Both the position numbers and the translations under genes were made by a program. The notes beneath the pieces were generated by a model. That model was not told the DNA's origin. It worked only from the letters and a program-made list of their open reading frames with translations, and did no database searches. A DNA stretch of 64,000 nt from Sulfurospirillum sp. 1612 (GTDB taxonomy: Bacteria > Campylobacterota > Campylobacteria > Campylobacterales > Sulfurospirillaceae), in NCBI RefSeq assembly GCF_036556685.1, contig NZ_CP140614.1:2232001-2296000 (forward strand), written 5' to 3'. Shown in pieces: positions 26,494 to 35,746 of the stretch. Position 1 is the first letter of the stretch; every line of letters starts with the position of its first letter.

Positions 26494-27627
26494 ATGAAAA
26501 CAAGAAAACCTATAGTATTACAGATTTTAGATGGTGACAAGGGCGGAAAAATCGTACTTTCCCTTCTTTTTTTAATTGTGGCCTTTGTTTCGATTACCAA
26601 TCTATTTGTCTCTCATGATTCAATCTTTTATTCTTCAACATACTTGGTGACCTTGTTGGGGAAATACATCACCTTTGCTCTTTTAGCCCTTGCTCTGGAC
26701 TTAGTCTGGGGATATATCGGAATTTTAAGTCTGGGTCATGGCGCATTTTTTGCACTAGGCGGATATGGCATGGGTATGTATCTCATGCGACAAATCGGAG
26801 ATCGTGGGGTTTATGGTAATCCACTACTACCAGACTTTATGGTTTTTATGAACCTCAAAGCCTTGCCTTGGTTCTGGCACGGATTTAATCATTTCTTTTT
26901 TAGTATGTTTATGGTCGCCCTCGTCCCAGGACTCTTAGCTTTTGTATTTGGATGGCTCGCCTTTAGGTCCAGAGTCACGGGTGTTTATCTCTCAATCATC
27001 ACACAAGCTTTGACTTATGCCCTCATGCTTGCTTTTTTTAGAAATGACATGGGACTTGGTGGCAACAATGGCTTAACAGATTTTAAAGATATTTTAGGAT
27101 TCAATCTTGATAGCGATGCGACACGCGTCACGCTGTTAATCCTCTCTTTTTTGGCACTTCTCATAGCTTACATGATCAGCAGATTTATAATCAATTCAAG
27201 GCTAGGTCGCGTTTGTATTGCCATTCGTGATTCTGAAAGCCGTGTGAGGTTTTTGGGCTATAAGGTGCAACAATACAAACTTTTTATCTTTGTGGTCTCT
27301 GCTATCTTTGCTGGTATCGCAGGAGCACTTTATGTCCCTCAAGTGGGCATCATCAATCCCAGCCTCTTTTCACCGCTTTTTTCAATCGAAATCGTAATTT
27401 GGGTGGCTGTTGGAGGAAGAGGAACACTCTATGGTGCAATCATCGGTGCCTTTATCGTCAACTATGCAAGTACTTACTTTACGTCTGCCCTACCGGAGGT
27501 TTGGCTTTACGCTCTTGGCGGATTGTTTGTTGTCTCAACACTATTTTTACCAAAAGGCATCGTCGGACTGATGTCAAAATTAGAAATCTATCGAAACAAA
27601 AAAAAGGCAACCCATGTTCTTTCTTAA
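26494..27627 (+). CDS. urtC: Urea ABC transporter permease UrtC
   Basis: Inner-membrane permease of 377 residues, LivM type. Conserved segments include GYIGILSLGHGAFFALGGYGMGMY, shown here in part as ILSLGHGAFFALGGYG, the NNGLTDF motif, ESRVRFLGYKVQQYKL and AVGGRGTLYGAIIGA. It pairs with UrtB. Its 3' end overlaps urtD by 14 bases, so translation of the ATPase is probably coupled. Confidence 0.94.
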   Translation: MKTRKPIVLQILDGDKGGKIVLSLLFLIVAFVSITNLFVSHDSIFYSSTYLVTLLGKYITFALLALALDLVWGYIGILSLGHGAFFALGGYGMGMYLMRQIGDRGVYGNPLLPDFMVFMNLKALPWFWHGFNHFFFSMFMVALVPGLLAFVFGWLAFRSRVTGVYLSIITQALTYALMLAFFRNDMGLGGNNGLTDFKDILGFNLDSDATRVTLLILSFLALLIAYMISRFIINSRLGRVCIAIRDSESRVRFLGYKVQQYKLFIFVVSAIFAGIAGALYVPQVGIINPSLFSPLFSIEIVIWVAVGGRGTLYGAIIGAFIVNYASTYFTSALPEVWLYALGGLFVVSTLFLPKGIVGLMSKLEIYRNKKKATHVLS

Positions 27628-28402
27628 ATCCAATAATGCCGACAATGTCGGAAAACTAGAAAGTGGAGAGCGTATCTTGTATCTGGATAATGTCACCGTG
27701 AGTTTTGATGGTTTTAAAGCACTCAATGCGCTGAGTTTAACCGTCAATTACCGAGAACTTCGATGCATCATCGGCGCTAATGGCGCGGGAAAATCCACTA
27801 TGATGGATGTGATTACCGGCAAAACGAAACCCCAAACCGGAGATGTGATATTTGGGCGAGCGGTCAATCTCCTTGAGATGGATGAGCCTTCAATCGCGGA
27901 GATAGGCATCGGTAGAAAATTCCAAAAACCAACCGTGTTTGATGGACACAGTATTTCTGAAAATTTGGAACTTGCTATGAAAGCAGACAAAAGATTTTTT
28001 AAAACCTTATTTGCTAAAATGAGTGGAGACGAAAAAGATAAAATCGAAAAAGTGATGGAATTAATCGGATTACAAGATTTTTATAACAAAAAAGCCAGTA
28101 TTCTCTCACACGGCCAGAAACAGTGGCTGGAAATTGGCATGCTCGTCATCCAAGAACCAAAGCTCCTACTTGTAGATGAACCTGTGGCTGGCATGACACC
28201 CGCTGAGGTTGAGAAAACCGGTGAAATCTTAACCAATCTCGCCAAAACCAATAGCGTCGTGGTCGTCGAACATGACATGGAATTTATCCGAAGTATCGCC
28301 AAAAAAGTAACGGTATTACATGAAGGCTCTGTCCTAGCAGAAGGGCCAATAACCAGCATCCAAGAGAATGAAAAAGTTAGAAAAGTATATTTAGGTGAGT
28401 GA
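27614..28402 (+). CDS. urtD: Urea ABC transporter ATPase UrtD
   Basis: Cytoplasmic ATPase of 262 residues, LivG-like. Walker A GANGAGKST (about 53-61), the family-typical signature LSHGQKQWLEIG in place of LSGGQ, Walker B LLLVDEP and the H loop VVVEHDMEFI are all intact. It overlaps urtC by 14 bases and ends two bases before the likely urtE start. It powers urea import with UrtE. Confidence 0.95.
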   Translation: MFFLKSNNADNVGKLESGERILYLDNVTVSFDGFKALNALSLTVNYRELRCIIGANGAGKSTMMDVITGKTKPQTGDVIFGRAVNLLEMDEPSIAEIGIGRKFQKPTVFDGHSISENLELAMKADKRFFKTLFAKMSGDEKDKIEKVMELIGLQDFYNKKASILSHGQKQWLEIGMLVIQEPKLLLVDEPVAGMTPAEVEKTGEILTNLAKTNSVVVVEHDMEFIRSIAKKVTVLHEGSVLAEGPITSIQENEKVRKVYLGE

Positions 28403-28403
28403 T

Positions 28404-29099
28404 ATGTTAAAAATAAATAAAGCCAATCAATTTTATGGAGAAAGTCACACTTTGTGGGATCTAAGCTTGGAGATAAAACCTGCAAAATGTACTTGTATCA
28501 TGGGAAGAAATGGCGTGGGAAAAACAACGCTCACCAAAGTCATCATGGGATTGCTCCCCATAAAAAGCGGTGTAATTTTATATGAAGGAGATGATATCTC
28601 AAAACTAGGTTCTGATAAAAGAGCGGGGCTGGGAATCGGATATGTGCCACAAGGCAGGGAGATTTTCTCGAACCTATCCGTCAAAGAAAATCTTGAGATT
28701 GGATTACTAGGCAATCGAAATAATCTCAGAAAAGTGCCCGATAAGATTTATGAACTCTTTCCTGTTTTAAAAGAGATGTTGAAGCGAAAAGGCGGCGATC
28801 TTAGTGGAGGACAGCAGCAGCAACTCGCCATCGCCCGAGCCTTATGTCTGGAACCAAAACTTTTGATACTAGATGAACCCTCAGAGGGAATCCAACCCAA
28901 CATCGTCCAACAAATCGGAGGCGTCATCGACTATCTCACCAAAGAAGAGAAACTGACCGTCGTATTGGTTGAGCAAAAATTACCCTTTGCAAGAAAACAT
29001 GGCGATGAATTTTATATCATCGAACGCGGTAAAACAGTTGCAAATGGAGAAATAGCAGCATTAAGTGATTCTCTAATCAAACAGTTTTTGTCGGTATAA
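28404..29099 (+). CDS. urtE: Urea ABC transporter ATPase UrtE
   Basis: Cytoplasmic ATPase of 231 residues, LivF-like. Walker A GRNGVGKTT, signature LSGGQQQQLAIARAL, Walker B LLILDEPSEG and the C-terminal VVLVEQKLPFA are present. I use the ATG at 28404, with AGGTGAG five bases upstream, which gives the usual family N-terminus LKINKANQFYG; a GTG three codons earlier is also in frame. One base separates its stop from ureD, tying transport directly to urease maturation. Confidence 0.94.
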   Translation: MLKINKANQFYGESHTLWDLSLEIKPAKCTCIMGRNGVGKTTLTKVIMGLLPIKSGVILYEGDDISKLGSDKRAGLGIGYVPQGREIFSNLSVKENLEIGLLGNRNNLRKVPDKIYELFPVLKEMLKRKGGDLSGGQQQQLAIARALCLEPKLLILDEPSEGIQPNIVQQIGGVIDYLTKEEKLTVVLVEQKLPFARKHGDEFYIIERGKTVANGEIAALSDSLIKQFLSV

Positions 29100-29100
29100 G

Positions 29101-29850
29101 ATGAGCATCGCTTTAGAGTTCAAAGAGAATATATTTAGACTCACAAAACTCAAACTTCCTGCACGATATTATCACTTTTGTGATGAAGAAAACTACATCA
29201 AACTCCTATGTGTCGGAGAAGGAATCTTTCCTGGTGACAAGTGGCGTACTAAAATAGCGTTGGAGAATTCAAGCGTGATTTTTTCAACAGAATCGGCAAC
29301 AAAAGTCTACCCCTCAACCCAAGAATTTAGTATCAATACTATCGCCTTATCTCTCAATAATTCAAATTGTGAATTTATCAATGATGAGTTGATTTTATAT
29401 AAAAGTTCAAAATTGATTCAATTTCTAAAAATCCATGCCGATAAAGAATCCACCTTCTTTTATACCGATATTTTAAGTTCCGGCCGAAGCTTTGAAAATT
29501 TTGATTTTACTTCGATGCAGATTCGTAACAAATTTTTTATAGACGGAGTGCTGGAGTATTATGAAAATTTTGATATCAGTGGTGCTCATATACGAAATTA
29601 TCTGCAACGCCATGAGACAAAAATGCTGATATTTGCTAAATTATATATAAAAACTGGCACTAATGATGCTTTTTTAGATACCTTGGCACTACAAGGTTTT
29701 CAATCATTTAGTTATACTAAAACAAAGAAAATGATTATCGGTACGATGAGTGCAGAAAATATGTATATCATAAAAAATAAAATCAACAAGGTCTGGAATA
29801 TTTACAGAAATACGCTGAATAAAAGTAAATTTAATCTGGGCAAACCGTAG
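29101..29850 (+). CDS. ureD: Urease accessory protein UreD (UreH of Helicobacter)
   Basis: Urease maturation scaffold of 249 residues; with UreF and UreG it delivers nickel to the apo-enzyme. UreD proteins are poorly conserved; the match rests on the N-terminal region LLCVGEGIFPGDKWRTKI, SSVIFSTESATKVYPS, FYTDILSSGRSFENF and, above all, its position just ahead of the structural genes. UreD proteins are usually 260-290 residues, so this one is slightly short. It begins one base after urtE. Confidence 0.87.
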   Translation: MSIALEFKENIFRLTKLKLPARYYHFCDEENYIKLLCVGEGIFPGDKWRTKIALENSSVIFSTESATKVYPSTQEFSINTIALSLNNSNCEFINDELILYKSSKLIQFLKIHADKESTFFYTDILSSGRSFENFDFTSMQIRNKFFIDGVLEYYENFDISGAHIRNYLQRHETKMLIFAKLYIKTGTNDAFLDTLALQGFQSFSYTKTKKMIIGTMSAENMYIIKNKINKVWNIYRNTLNKSKFNLGKP

Positions 29851-29859
29851 GAGAAAACG

Positions 29860-30543
29860 ATGTTTTTAACCAACAAAGAACAAGAAAAACTGATGATTTA
29901 TACCGCATCAAAGCTAGCACATGAGCGTAAGAACAAAGGGTTAAAGCTCAACTACCCCGAAGCTGTAGCAATCATTAGCTCTTTTATACTCGAAGGCGCT
30001 AGAGAAGGCAAAAGCGTGAGTGAACTCATGGTGAGTGCCACACAGATTTTAAAAGAAGAAGATGTCATGGAGGGAGTACCTTCGATGATGGAAACCGTAC
30101 AAACTGAAGCCACTTTTGATGATGGCACGAAACTGGTCACTGTCCACAATCCAATTCCGGCAAAGAAATCTGAACTCACACCGGAAGAGTATTTTATAGA
30201 CGATGGAGAAATCGAACTCAATGTTGGAAATGAAACAATTAGCATCGAAGTGGAAAACCGCGGTGATCGACCGATTCAAGTCGGCTCACATTACCACTTT
30301 TTTGAAGTCAACGCCTTTTTATTTTTTGATAGAGAACAAGCTTATGGCAAAAGACTGGGCATCGCTTCAGGAACTTCTGTACGGTTTGAGCCCGGATCCC
30401 TTAAAAAAGTCGACTTGGTAGACTTCACAGGAAAACGATACATCAGTGGATTCAATGGCTTAGTAGAGGGCTATTTGGATGATAAAGACACAAAAGAGCG
30501 CGCCTTAAAGCGCTTGGCAACATTTTTGGGAGAAGCAAAATGA
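29860..30543 (+). CDS. ureA: Urease fused gamma-beta subunit (Helicobacter UreA type)
   Basis: Structural subunit of 227 residues. Residues 1-100 are a urease gamma domain ([41 protein letters not shown]) and about 110-227 a beta domain ([49 protein letters not shown]). Separate ureA and ureB genes are the rule in most bacteria; the fusion is known from Helicobacter. GTAGGAGA precedes the ATG. It overlaps ureC by four bases (ATGA). Confidence 0.96.
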   Translation: MFLTNKEQEKLMIYTASKLAHERKNKGLKLNYPEAVAIISSFILEGAREGKSVSELMVSATQILKEEDVMEGVPSMMETVQTEATFDDGTKLVTVHNPIPAKKSELTPEEYFIDDGEIELNVGNETISIEVENRGDRPIQVGSHYHFFEVNAFLFFDREQAYGKRLGIASGTSVRFEPGSLKKVDLVDFTGKRYISGFNGLVEGYLDDKDTKERALKRLATFLGEAK

Positions 30544-32243
30544 AACTATCAAAACAAAAATATGCTGCAATGTATGGTCCCACTACGGGAGATCGATTTC
30601 GTCTCGCCGATACTGCTTTGATTGCGTGTATTGAAAAAGATTTTACGATTTATGGCGAAGAGAGCAAGTTTGGGGGCGGAAAGACCATACGAGATGGGAT
30701 GAGCCAATCTCCCACGGCCACCAATACCGCTGATCTCATTATCACTAATGCTGTGATTATCGACTATAGTGGAATTTATAAAGCAGATATCGGCATCAAA
30801 AATGGCAAAATCTCAGCGATAGGCAAAAGTGGTAACCCGAACAATTGTGATGGCATCACAGAAGGCTTAGAGATTGGGGCAGAGACTGAAATCCTCTCCG
30901 CTGAGGGTAAAATCATCACAGCCGGCGGCATCGATGCACACATCCATTTCATCTCTCCAGGACAAATCGATGAAGCCTTTTCAAGTGGCATCACCACGAT
31001 GATTGGGGGAGGCACGGGGCCTAACACGGGAACCAATGCCACGACTTGTACCCCCGGAGCGTGGAATATCCATAAGATGATTGAATCTATCGATGATCTA
31101 CCGCTCAATTTTGGTTTTATGGGCAAAGGAAACAGTAGCAATTATGACGCTTTAAAATCACAAGTCGAAGCCGGTGCAATGGGGCTAAAACTCCATGAAG
31201 ATTGGGGTAGCACGCCCAATGCCATCAATACCTGTTTAAAAGTCGCAGACGAACTTGATGTTCAAGTGGCCATCCACACGGACACACTCAATGAGTCGGG
31301 TTTTGTTGACAATACAATCAACGCTTTTAAAAACCGAACCATCCACACCTTTCATTCAGAAGGTGCCGGAGGAGGCCATGCCCCTGATATTATGAAAGTT
31401 GCAGGTCTGGACAATATCCTACCCTCTTCTACCAATCCAACCCTCCCTTATACAAAAAACACCATAGAAGAGCACCTTGACATGTTGATGGTATGTCATC
31501 ACTTGAGCGCAAAGATCCCTGAAGATGTCAGCTTTGCAGAATCAAGAATCAGAGGCAAAACCATTGCTGCTGAAGATGTCTTACATGACATGGGAGCAAT
31601 TTCGATGACAAGTTCGGATTCGCAAGCGATGGGACGCGTGGGTGAAGTGATTATCAGAACGTGGCAGGTAGCTGATAGTATGAAAAAACAACGCGGTGCA
31701 CTCAAAGGAGATAGTGAACAAAACGACAACAATCGAATCAAGAGATACATCGCAAAATACACTATCAACCCCGCAATCGCTTGTGGTATCAGTGAACATG
31801 TCGGCAGTGTAGAAGTAGGGAAGATGGCCGATCTTGTGCTTTGGGATCGCGCATTTTTTGGAGTCAAACCCAATCTCATCATCAAAGGCGGATTTGTGGC
31901 ACTCAGTATCATGGGGGATGCCAATGCTTCTATCCCTACACCTGAGCCCAATCTGTATCGGCCGATGTTTGGAAGCTTGGGCAAAGCAGCATCAAGAACC
32001 AGTGCTATTTTTGTCTCAAAAGTTTCATTAGATAAGGGATTAAGCAAAAAGTTGCAAATCGACAAAGTGATGATTCCAGTGAAAAATACTCGAAATATCA
32101 GTAAAAAAGATATGAAGTTAAATGATTTTATCGGAGATATCCAAGTCGATCCTGAAACTTACGATGTCAAAGTCAATGGGGAATTAATCGAATCCAATCC
32201 AATGGAGGCATTGCCCTTAACCAAAAAATACTTTTTATTTTAG
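30540..32243 (+). CDS. ureC: Urease alpha subunit, catalytic
   Basis: Catalytic subunit of 567 residues that hydrolyses urea to ammonia and carbamate at a di-nickel site. Counting residues, the nickel ligands fall at the same numbers as in the Klebsiella enzyme: His134 and His136 (DAHIHF), carbamylated Lys217 (GLKLHEDWG), His246, His272 and Asp360; the flap Cys319-His320 (MVCHHLS) is also present. It is named UreB in Helicobacter. The ATGA overlap with the gamma-beta gene ensures balanced synthesis. Nothing suggests loss of activity. Confidence 0.98.
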   Translation: MKLSKQKYAAMYGPTTGDRFRLADTALIACIEKDFTIYGEESKFGGGKTIRDGMSQSPTATNTADLIITNAVIIDYSGIYKADIGIKNGKISAIGKSGNPNNCDGITEGLEIGAETEILSAEGKIITAGGIDAHIHFISPGQIDEAFSSGITTMIGGGTGPNTGTNATTCTPGAWNIHKMIESIDDLPLNFGFMGKGNSSNYDALKSQVEAGAMGLKLHEDWGSTPNAINTCLKVADELDVQVAIHTDTLNESGFVDNTINAFKNRTIHTFHSEGAGGGHAPDIMKVAGLDNILPSSTNPTLPYTKNTIEEHLDMLMVCHHLSAKIPEDVSFAESRIRGKTIAAEDVLHDMGAISMTSSDSQAMGRVGEVIIRTWQVADSMKKQRGALKGDSEQNDNNRIKRYIAKYTINPAIACGISEHVGSVEVGKMADLVLWDRAFFGVKPNLIIKGGFVALSIMGDANASIPTPEPNLYRPMFGSLGKAASRTSAIFVSKVSLDKGLSKKLQIDKVMIPVKNTRNISKKDMKLNDFIGDIQVDPETYDVKVNGELIESNPMEALPLTKKYFLF

Positions 32244-32251
32244 GTCCGTTC

Positions 32252-32686
32252 ATGATAAAAAAAGTCACAGAGATAATAAAAACAACCAAAGCAGATGACC
32301 GTGTGCAACTGAGCTGGTTTGATATGCAAAAACCAAACCTGAGTGCGGTAACCAATACCGGTGTCGCCTTTATCATCAAGGCAAAATTCACCCATCTCCA
32401 TGTGAATGATGTCTTAGTGTGTGAGGATGGATATAAAATAGAAGTGAAAAAAATAGAAGATGCGCTCTACATCTTAGAATTTAGCAATCATGTAACTTTT
32501 GCAAAAGCAGCTTATGAGATTGGGAATCGTCATCAGCCCATCATGATAGATGATTATAAAATCACCGTTTTAATTGACCAATCCATCGACGATATCATCG
32601 CCTCTCTTTCCACAGATCCCCAGGTGAGCATCAGAAAAACGAAAGGATATTTTCATCCCAATGGAAAATCACACCATTCACACTAA
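32252..32686 (+). CDS. ureE: Urease accessory protein UreE (nickel metallochaperone)
   Basis: Nickel-binding chaperone of 144 residues. The N-terminal peptide-binding domain is followed by the metal-binding domain, with LEFSNHVTFAKAAYEIGNRHQP carrying the conserved His (quoted here in part as EIGNRHQP) and a short His-rich tail GKSHHSH at the C-terminus. The last 26 bases overlap ureF. It supplies Ni(II) to UreG. Confidence 0.93.
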   Translation: MIKKVTEIIKTTKADDRVQLSWFDMQKPNLSAVTNTGVAFIIKAKFTHLHVNDVLVCEDGYKIEVKKIEDALYILEFSNHVTFAKAAYEIGNRHQPIMIDDYKITVLIDQSIDDIIASLSTDPQVSIRKTKGYFHPNGKSHHSH

Positions 32687-33350
32687 GGCGCTCAGTCGTC
32701 TCGTGCAAATCTTCGATGGCTCTTTCCCTTCTGGTAGTTTTGTGCACTCATTTGGGCTGGAACCCCATGTACTCTTAGATGTCATAAATGATGCACAAAG
32801 TCTCAAAGCCTATCTTTTAAACTTGATTTTAGATCAATATCAAAAATTTGAGTTTGCTTATGTCAAAAACGCATATAAAAATCTTCAAAACGATAAATTA
32901 GAGCGCATTATCAAAGAAGATGCGAGATATACCTCAATGCAAAGTTACGAGATTGCGCGTGCATCGCGTGATTTGGGAAGTAATTATCTCAAACATATCA
33001 ATTTTGATATCAAGAAAAAAATCGTGAAAGATTATTTTAAAGCAGTGCGTATGGGTAGCGCAGAGGGCAATGAGCTGATGATATTAAGTGCTTACGCCTA
33101 CGAATTGGATGTCGATTGCGATACTTTTTTGCTTTTGTGGTGCAAAAAAAACATCGTCAATATCGCTTATGCCTCGCTAAAAATCTCCCGCATCAAACCC
33201 TCGCAAATTCAAAAACTCCTTTTTGAGTTTGATGATTTACTTGCAGAACTGATCGCAAATAGCGCAGAAAATATCAGCAATTTTAATCCACTGTTTGAAG
33301 AGATTATTTTCCAACATAAAAATTTAGAACCAAAATTATTTGCAACATAA
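32661..33350 (+). CDS. ureF: Urease accessory protein UreF
   Basis: Maturation protein of 229 residues, mostly helical, acting on UreG in the UreDFG complex. The N-terminal family motif FDGSFPSGSFVHSFGLE is clear, followed by ASRDLGSNYLKHINF in the middle. It starts within the end of ureE (26-base overlap). An AAGGA stands 14 bases upstream of the ATG, rather far, so translation probably depends on coupling to ureE. UreG follows after 10 bases. Confidence 0.93.
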   Translation: MENHTIHTKALSRLVQIFDGSFPSGSFVHSFGLEPHVLLDVINDAQSLKAYLLNLILDQYQKFEFAYVKNAYKNLQNDKLERIIKEDARYTSMQSYEIARASRDLGSNYLKHINFDIKKKIVKDYFKAVRMGSAEGNELMILSAYAYELDVDCDTFLLLWCKKNIVNIAYASLKISRIKPSQIQKLLFEFDDLLAELIANSAENISNFNPLFEEIIFQHKNLEPKLFAT

Positions 33351-33360
33351 AGGTAAGAAA

Positions 33361-33951
33361 ATGAGCGTAAAAATAGGCATCGCAGGTCCCGTTGGAAGCG
33401 GTAAAACTTCCATCATCGAATCCTTAACCAACAGGCTAAAAGATACATACAAGATAGGTATCGTCACCAATGATATTTACACACTTGAGGATGCAAACTA
33501 CCTAAAAAAAAGACTTCCAGAACATCATGATATGATACTAGGCGTCGAAACCGGAGGATGCCCACATACGGCCATAAGAGATGATATCTCGATGAATGAA
33601 AAAGCTTGTCAAGAACTCGAAGCAAAATTTAACCCTGATATCATTTTTGTAGAAAGTGGTGGCGATAATCTCTCTGCTACTTTTTCATATGAATTGATTG
33701 ATTATTATCTCTATGTTATCGATGTGGCGCAAGGCGGTGATATCCCGAGAAAAAAAGGTGCGGGACTACTTTTTTGTGATCTGTTAGTCATCAATAAAAC
33801 CGACCTGGCCCCATATGTCGATGTGGATTTAACTATAATGGAGCACGATGTCAGAGAAAACAGGAAAAATAAACCCTATGTTTTTATATGTAATAAAGAA
33901 AAAGAAAGCCTTGAAAAAATAAAAGAGTGGATCTTCGCACTGATTGATTAA
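33361..33951 (+). CDS. ureG: Urease accessory GTPase UreG
   Basis: GTPase of 196 residues that couples GTP hydrolysis to nickel insertion. P-loop GPVGSGKTS near the N-terminus, EDANYLKKR, the metal-binding ETGGCPHTAIR (Cys-Pro-His), VESGGDNLSATF and the base-recognition NKTD are all intact. I start at the ATG at 33361 behind AAGGTAAG; an in-frame TTG seven codons upstream lies in the ureF end. It closes the urea operon; an AT-rich 59-base gap with an inverted repeat TATAATT/AATTATA follows. Confidence 0.97.
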   Translation: MSVKIGIAGPVGSGKTSIIESLTNRLKDTYKIGIVTNDIYTLEDANYLKKRLPEHHDMILGVETGGCPHTAIRDDISMNEKACQELEAKFNPDIIFVESGGDNLSATFSYELIDYYLYVIDVAQGGDIPRKKGAGLLFCDLLVINKTDLAPYVDVDLTIMEHDVRENRKNKPYVFICNKEKESLEKIKEWIFALID

Positions 33952-34010
33952 ATAGAATTAAGTATAATTAGGGTAAAATTTCTCTTATTTCAATTATAAG
34001 GCAAATTATC

Positions 34011-35336
34011 ATGATGAAAACTATTATGCCAATCACGGCAATTGTTGCGCTTAGATTTATGGGACTTTTTATCGTATTGCCCGTACTATCAGTATATGCA
34101 CTAGGTTTAAAAGGCTCAAATGAATTTTTAGTCGGTATTACCATCGGGGGATATGCCCTCACCCAAATGGTACTCCAAGTTCCCTTTGGTATGTTATCAG
34201 ATAGAATCGGGAGAAAAATCACCATCGCCATCGGCTTGGTCATCTTTATCATCGGGTCATTGATTTGTGGATTTTCAACCGATATCTATATGCTCATGTT
34301 TGGTCGCTTTGTACAAGGTGCCGGAGCTATCGGTGCGGTAGCGATTGCGATGATTAGCGATATGGTACGAGAAGAAGTCCGAGCCAAAGCGATGGCTGTC
34401 ATGGGCAGTTCAATCGCGCTCTCGTTTGCTTTTTCTATGATGGCAGGCCCTTTGATAGGCGGATATTGGGGCGTTGATAAACTCTTCTTTATCGTGGCTC
34501 TTTTAACGATTGTTGCTATTGTCGTGCTCTTTACAAAAGTAGCGAACCCTCCCAAAATACAACACCAATATGACAACAGTGAGCGTCAATTGCTACAAAT
34601 CATGAAAAACAAAGATTTGATGCGCATGAATATCACCAACATGCTACAAAAAGGGATGATGACATTGGCTTTTTTGGTCATTCCTATTATCATGCAAAAA
34701 GAGTTCGGTTGGGAAAAAAAGGATCTGTGGATGGTCTATATTCCTGCGATGGTTTTTGGGATTTTGGCAATGGCACCGGCTGCAATTATCGGTGAAAAAT
34801 ACCACAAAGCCAAAGAAATGTTGATGGTAGGAATCGGATTTTTTGCTCTGAGTTATACATTGATGGGCTACTCTCATACTGCCACATTTTTTATTATAGG
34901 AGTTATTTTATTTTTTATCGGCTTTAATATGCACGAACCGTTGATGCAATCTATGGCAAGTAAATATCCAAGAATCCACCAAAAAGGAGCAGCCCTTGGT
35001 ATATTCAACTCTTTTGGTTATATCGGTACCTTTATCGGTGGGGTATTTGGTGGTTATTTTTTACAACATTATGGGATGAAAGAGATTGCTTGGGTAATCG
35101 TCATCATCGCTATAGCATGGTTATTTCTAATCAAAAACATCACCAACCCAAAAATCAACAAAAATCTTTATATTAATCTTGATAGTATCGACATCAGCAA
35201 GGCTGAAAAACTTCATGACATTGATGGTATCGTAGAGTGGTATCAAAATGAAAGTGATCGTATCCTCATCGTAAAACACAACACTCTCAAAACCAATAAA
35301 GAAGAAATCGAAGCGTTTTTAGGCATTAAGTCATAA
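34011..35336 (+). CDS. MFS transporter with C-terminal YAM-like domain (YajR type)
   Basis: Inner-membrane transporter of 441 residues with 12 helices. The motif-A loop FGMLSDRIGRKITIAIGL is textbook. The last 60 residues (about 380-441) form a soluble domain, LHDIDGIVEWYQNESDRIL, whose length and position match the ferredoxin-like YAM domain of YajR. The substrate is unknown; YajR itself is an orphan exporter. Adjacent ATG codons at 34011 and 34014 are equivalent starts. It follows ureG but has its own AT-rich upstream region. Confidence 0.85.
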   Translation: MMKTIMPITAIVALRFMGLFIVLPVLSVYALGLKGSNEFLVGITIGGYALTQMVLQVPFGMLSDRIGRKITIAIGLVIFIIGSLICGFSTDIYMLMFGRFVQGAGAIGAVAIAMISDMVREEVRAKAMAVMGSSIALSFAFSMMAGPLIGGYWGVDKLFFIVALLTIVAIVVLFTKVANPPKIQHQYDNSERQLLQIMKNKDLMRMNITNMLQKGMMTLAFLVIPIIMQKEFGWEKKDLWMVYIPAMVFGILAMAPAAIIGEKYHKAKEMLMVGIGFFALSYTLMGYSHTATFFIIGVILFFIGFNMHEPLMQSMASKYPRIHQKGAALGIFNSFGYIGTFIGGVFGGYFLQHYGMKEIAWVIVIIAIAWLFLIKNITNPKINKNLYINLDSIDISKAEKLHDIDGIVEWYQNESDRILIVKHNTLKTNKEEIEAFLGIKS

Positions 35337-35746
35337 TTGCACTTTTTTTCATTTCATTAGGCGCTGCCACCTTATTACCCGGTGGTAGCGAAGCTTTTTT
35401 TTTATACAAATTACAACAAGAACCACAACTTCAATACCAATTTTTAGGGGTTGCAACCCTCGGCAACACGCTGGGTTCTTGCATCAACTATCTTTTAGGC
35501 CGGTACCTCAGTGAGCTGGCCATCTCAAAATCCTATTTTAACCACAAATCCGTCCAAAAAGCTAAAAATATCTTTAACCGATATGGTTTTATCTCCCTGC
35601 TCTTTTCTTGGATGCCTATTATCGGAGATCCCATCACTTTTGTTGCGGGACTTTTTAGATATTCTTGGATGAAATTTGTGCTATTTGTTACTGTAGCAAA
35701 ATGTCTTAGATACAGCTTTTTACTCTATTTATGGATGCGTATATAG
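35336..35746 (+). CDS. YqaA-family membrane protein with a non-canonical start
   Basis: A frame directly after the MFS stop encodes about 136 residues that match the YqaA/DedA-like family: ISLGAATLLPGGSEAFF, VATLGNTLGSCINYLLGRY and SWMPIIGDPITFVAGLFR, with the terminal KCLRYSFLLYLW. No ATG, GTG or TTG precedes the conserved part. The start must be ATT (35336, sharing a base with the MFS stop TAA) or ATA (35333), or the start codon has mutated. AGG (35321-35323) is the only ribosome-binding hint. The 3' end overlaps the convergent pelB part by 18 bases. Confidence 0.72.
   Translation: MALFFISLGAATLLPGGSEAFFLYKLQQEPQLQYQFLGVATLGNTLGSCINYLLGRYLSELAISKSYFNHKSVQKAKNIFNRYGFISLLFSWMPIIGDPITFVAGLFRYSWMKFVLFVTVAKCLRYSFLLYLWMRI

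Noticed and set aside
31499-32065. 188-codon open frame antisense to ureC
   Set aside because: Codon-phase shadow of the strongly conserved urease alpha gene; no ribosome binding site or homology seen.
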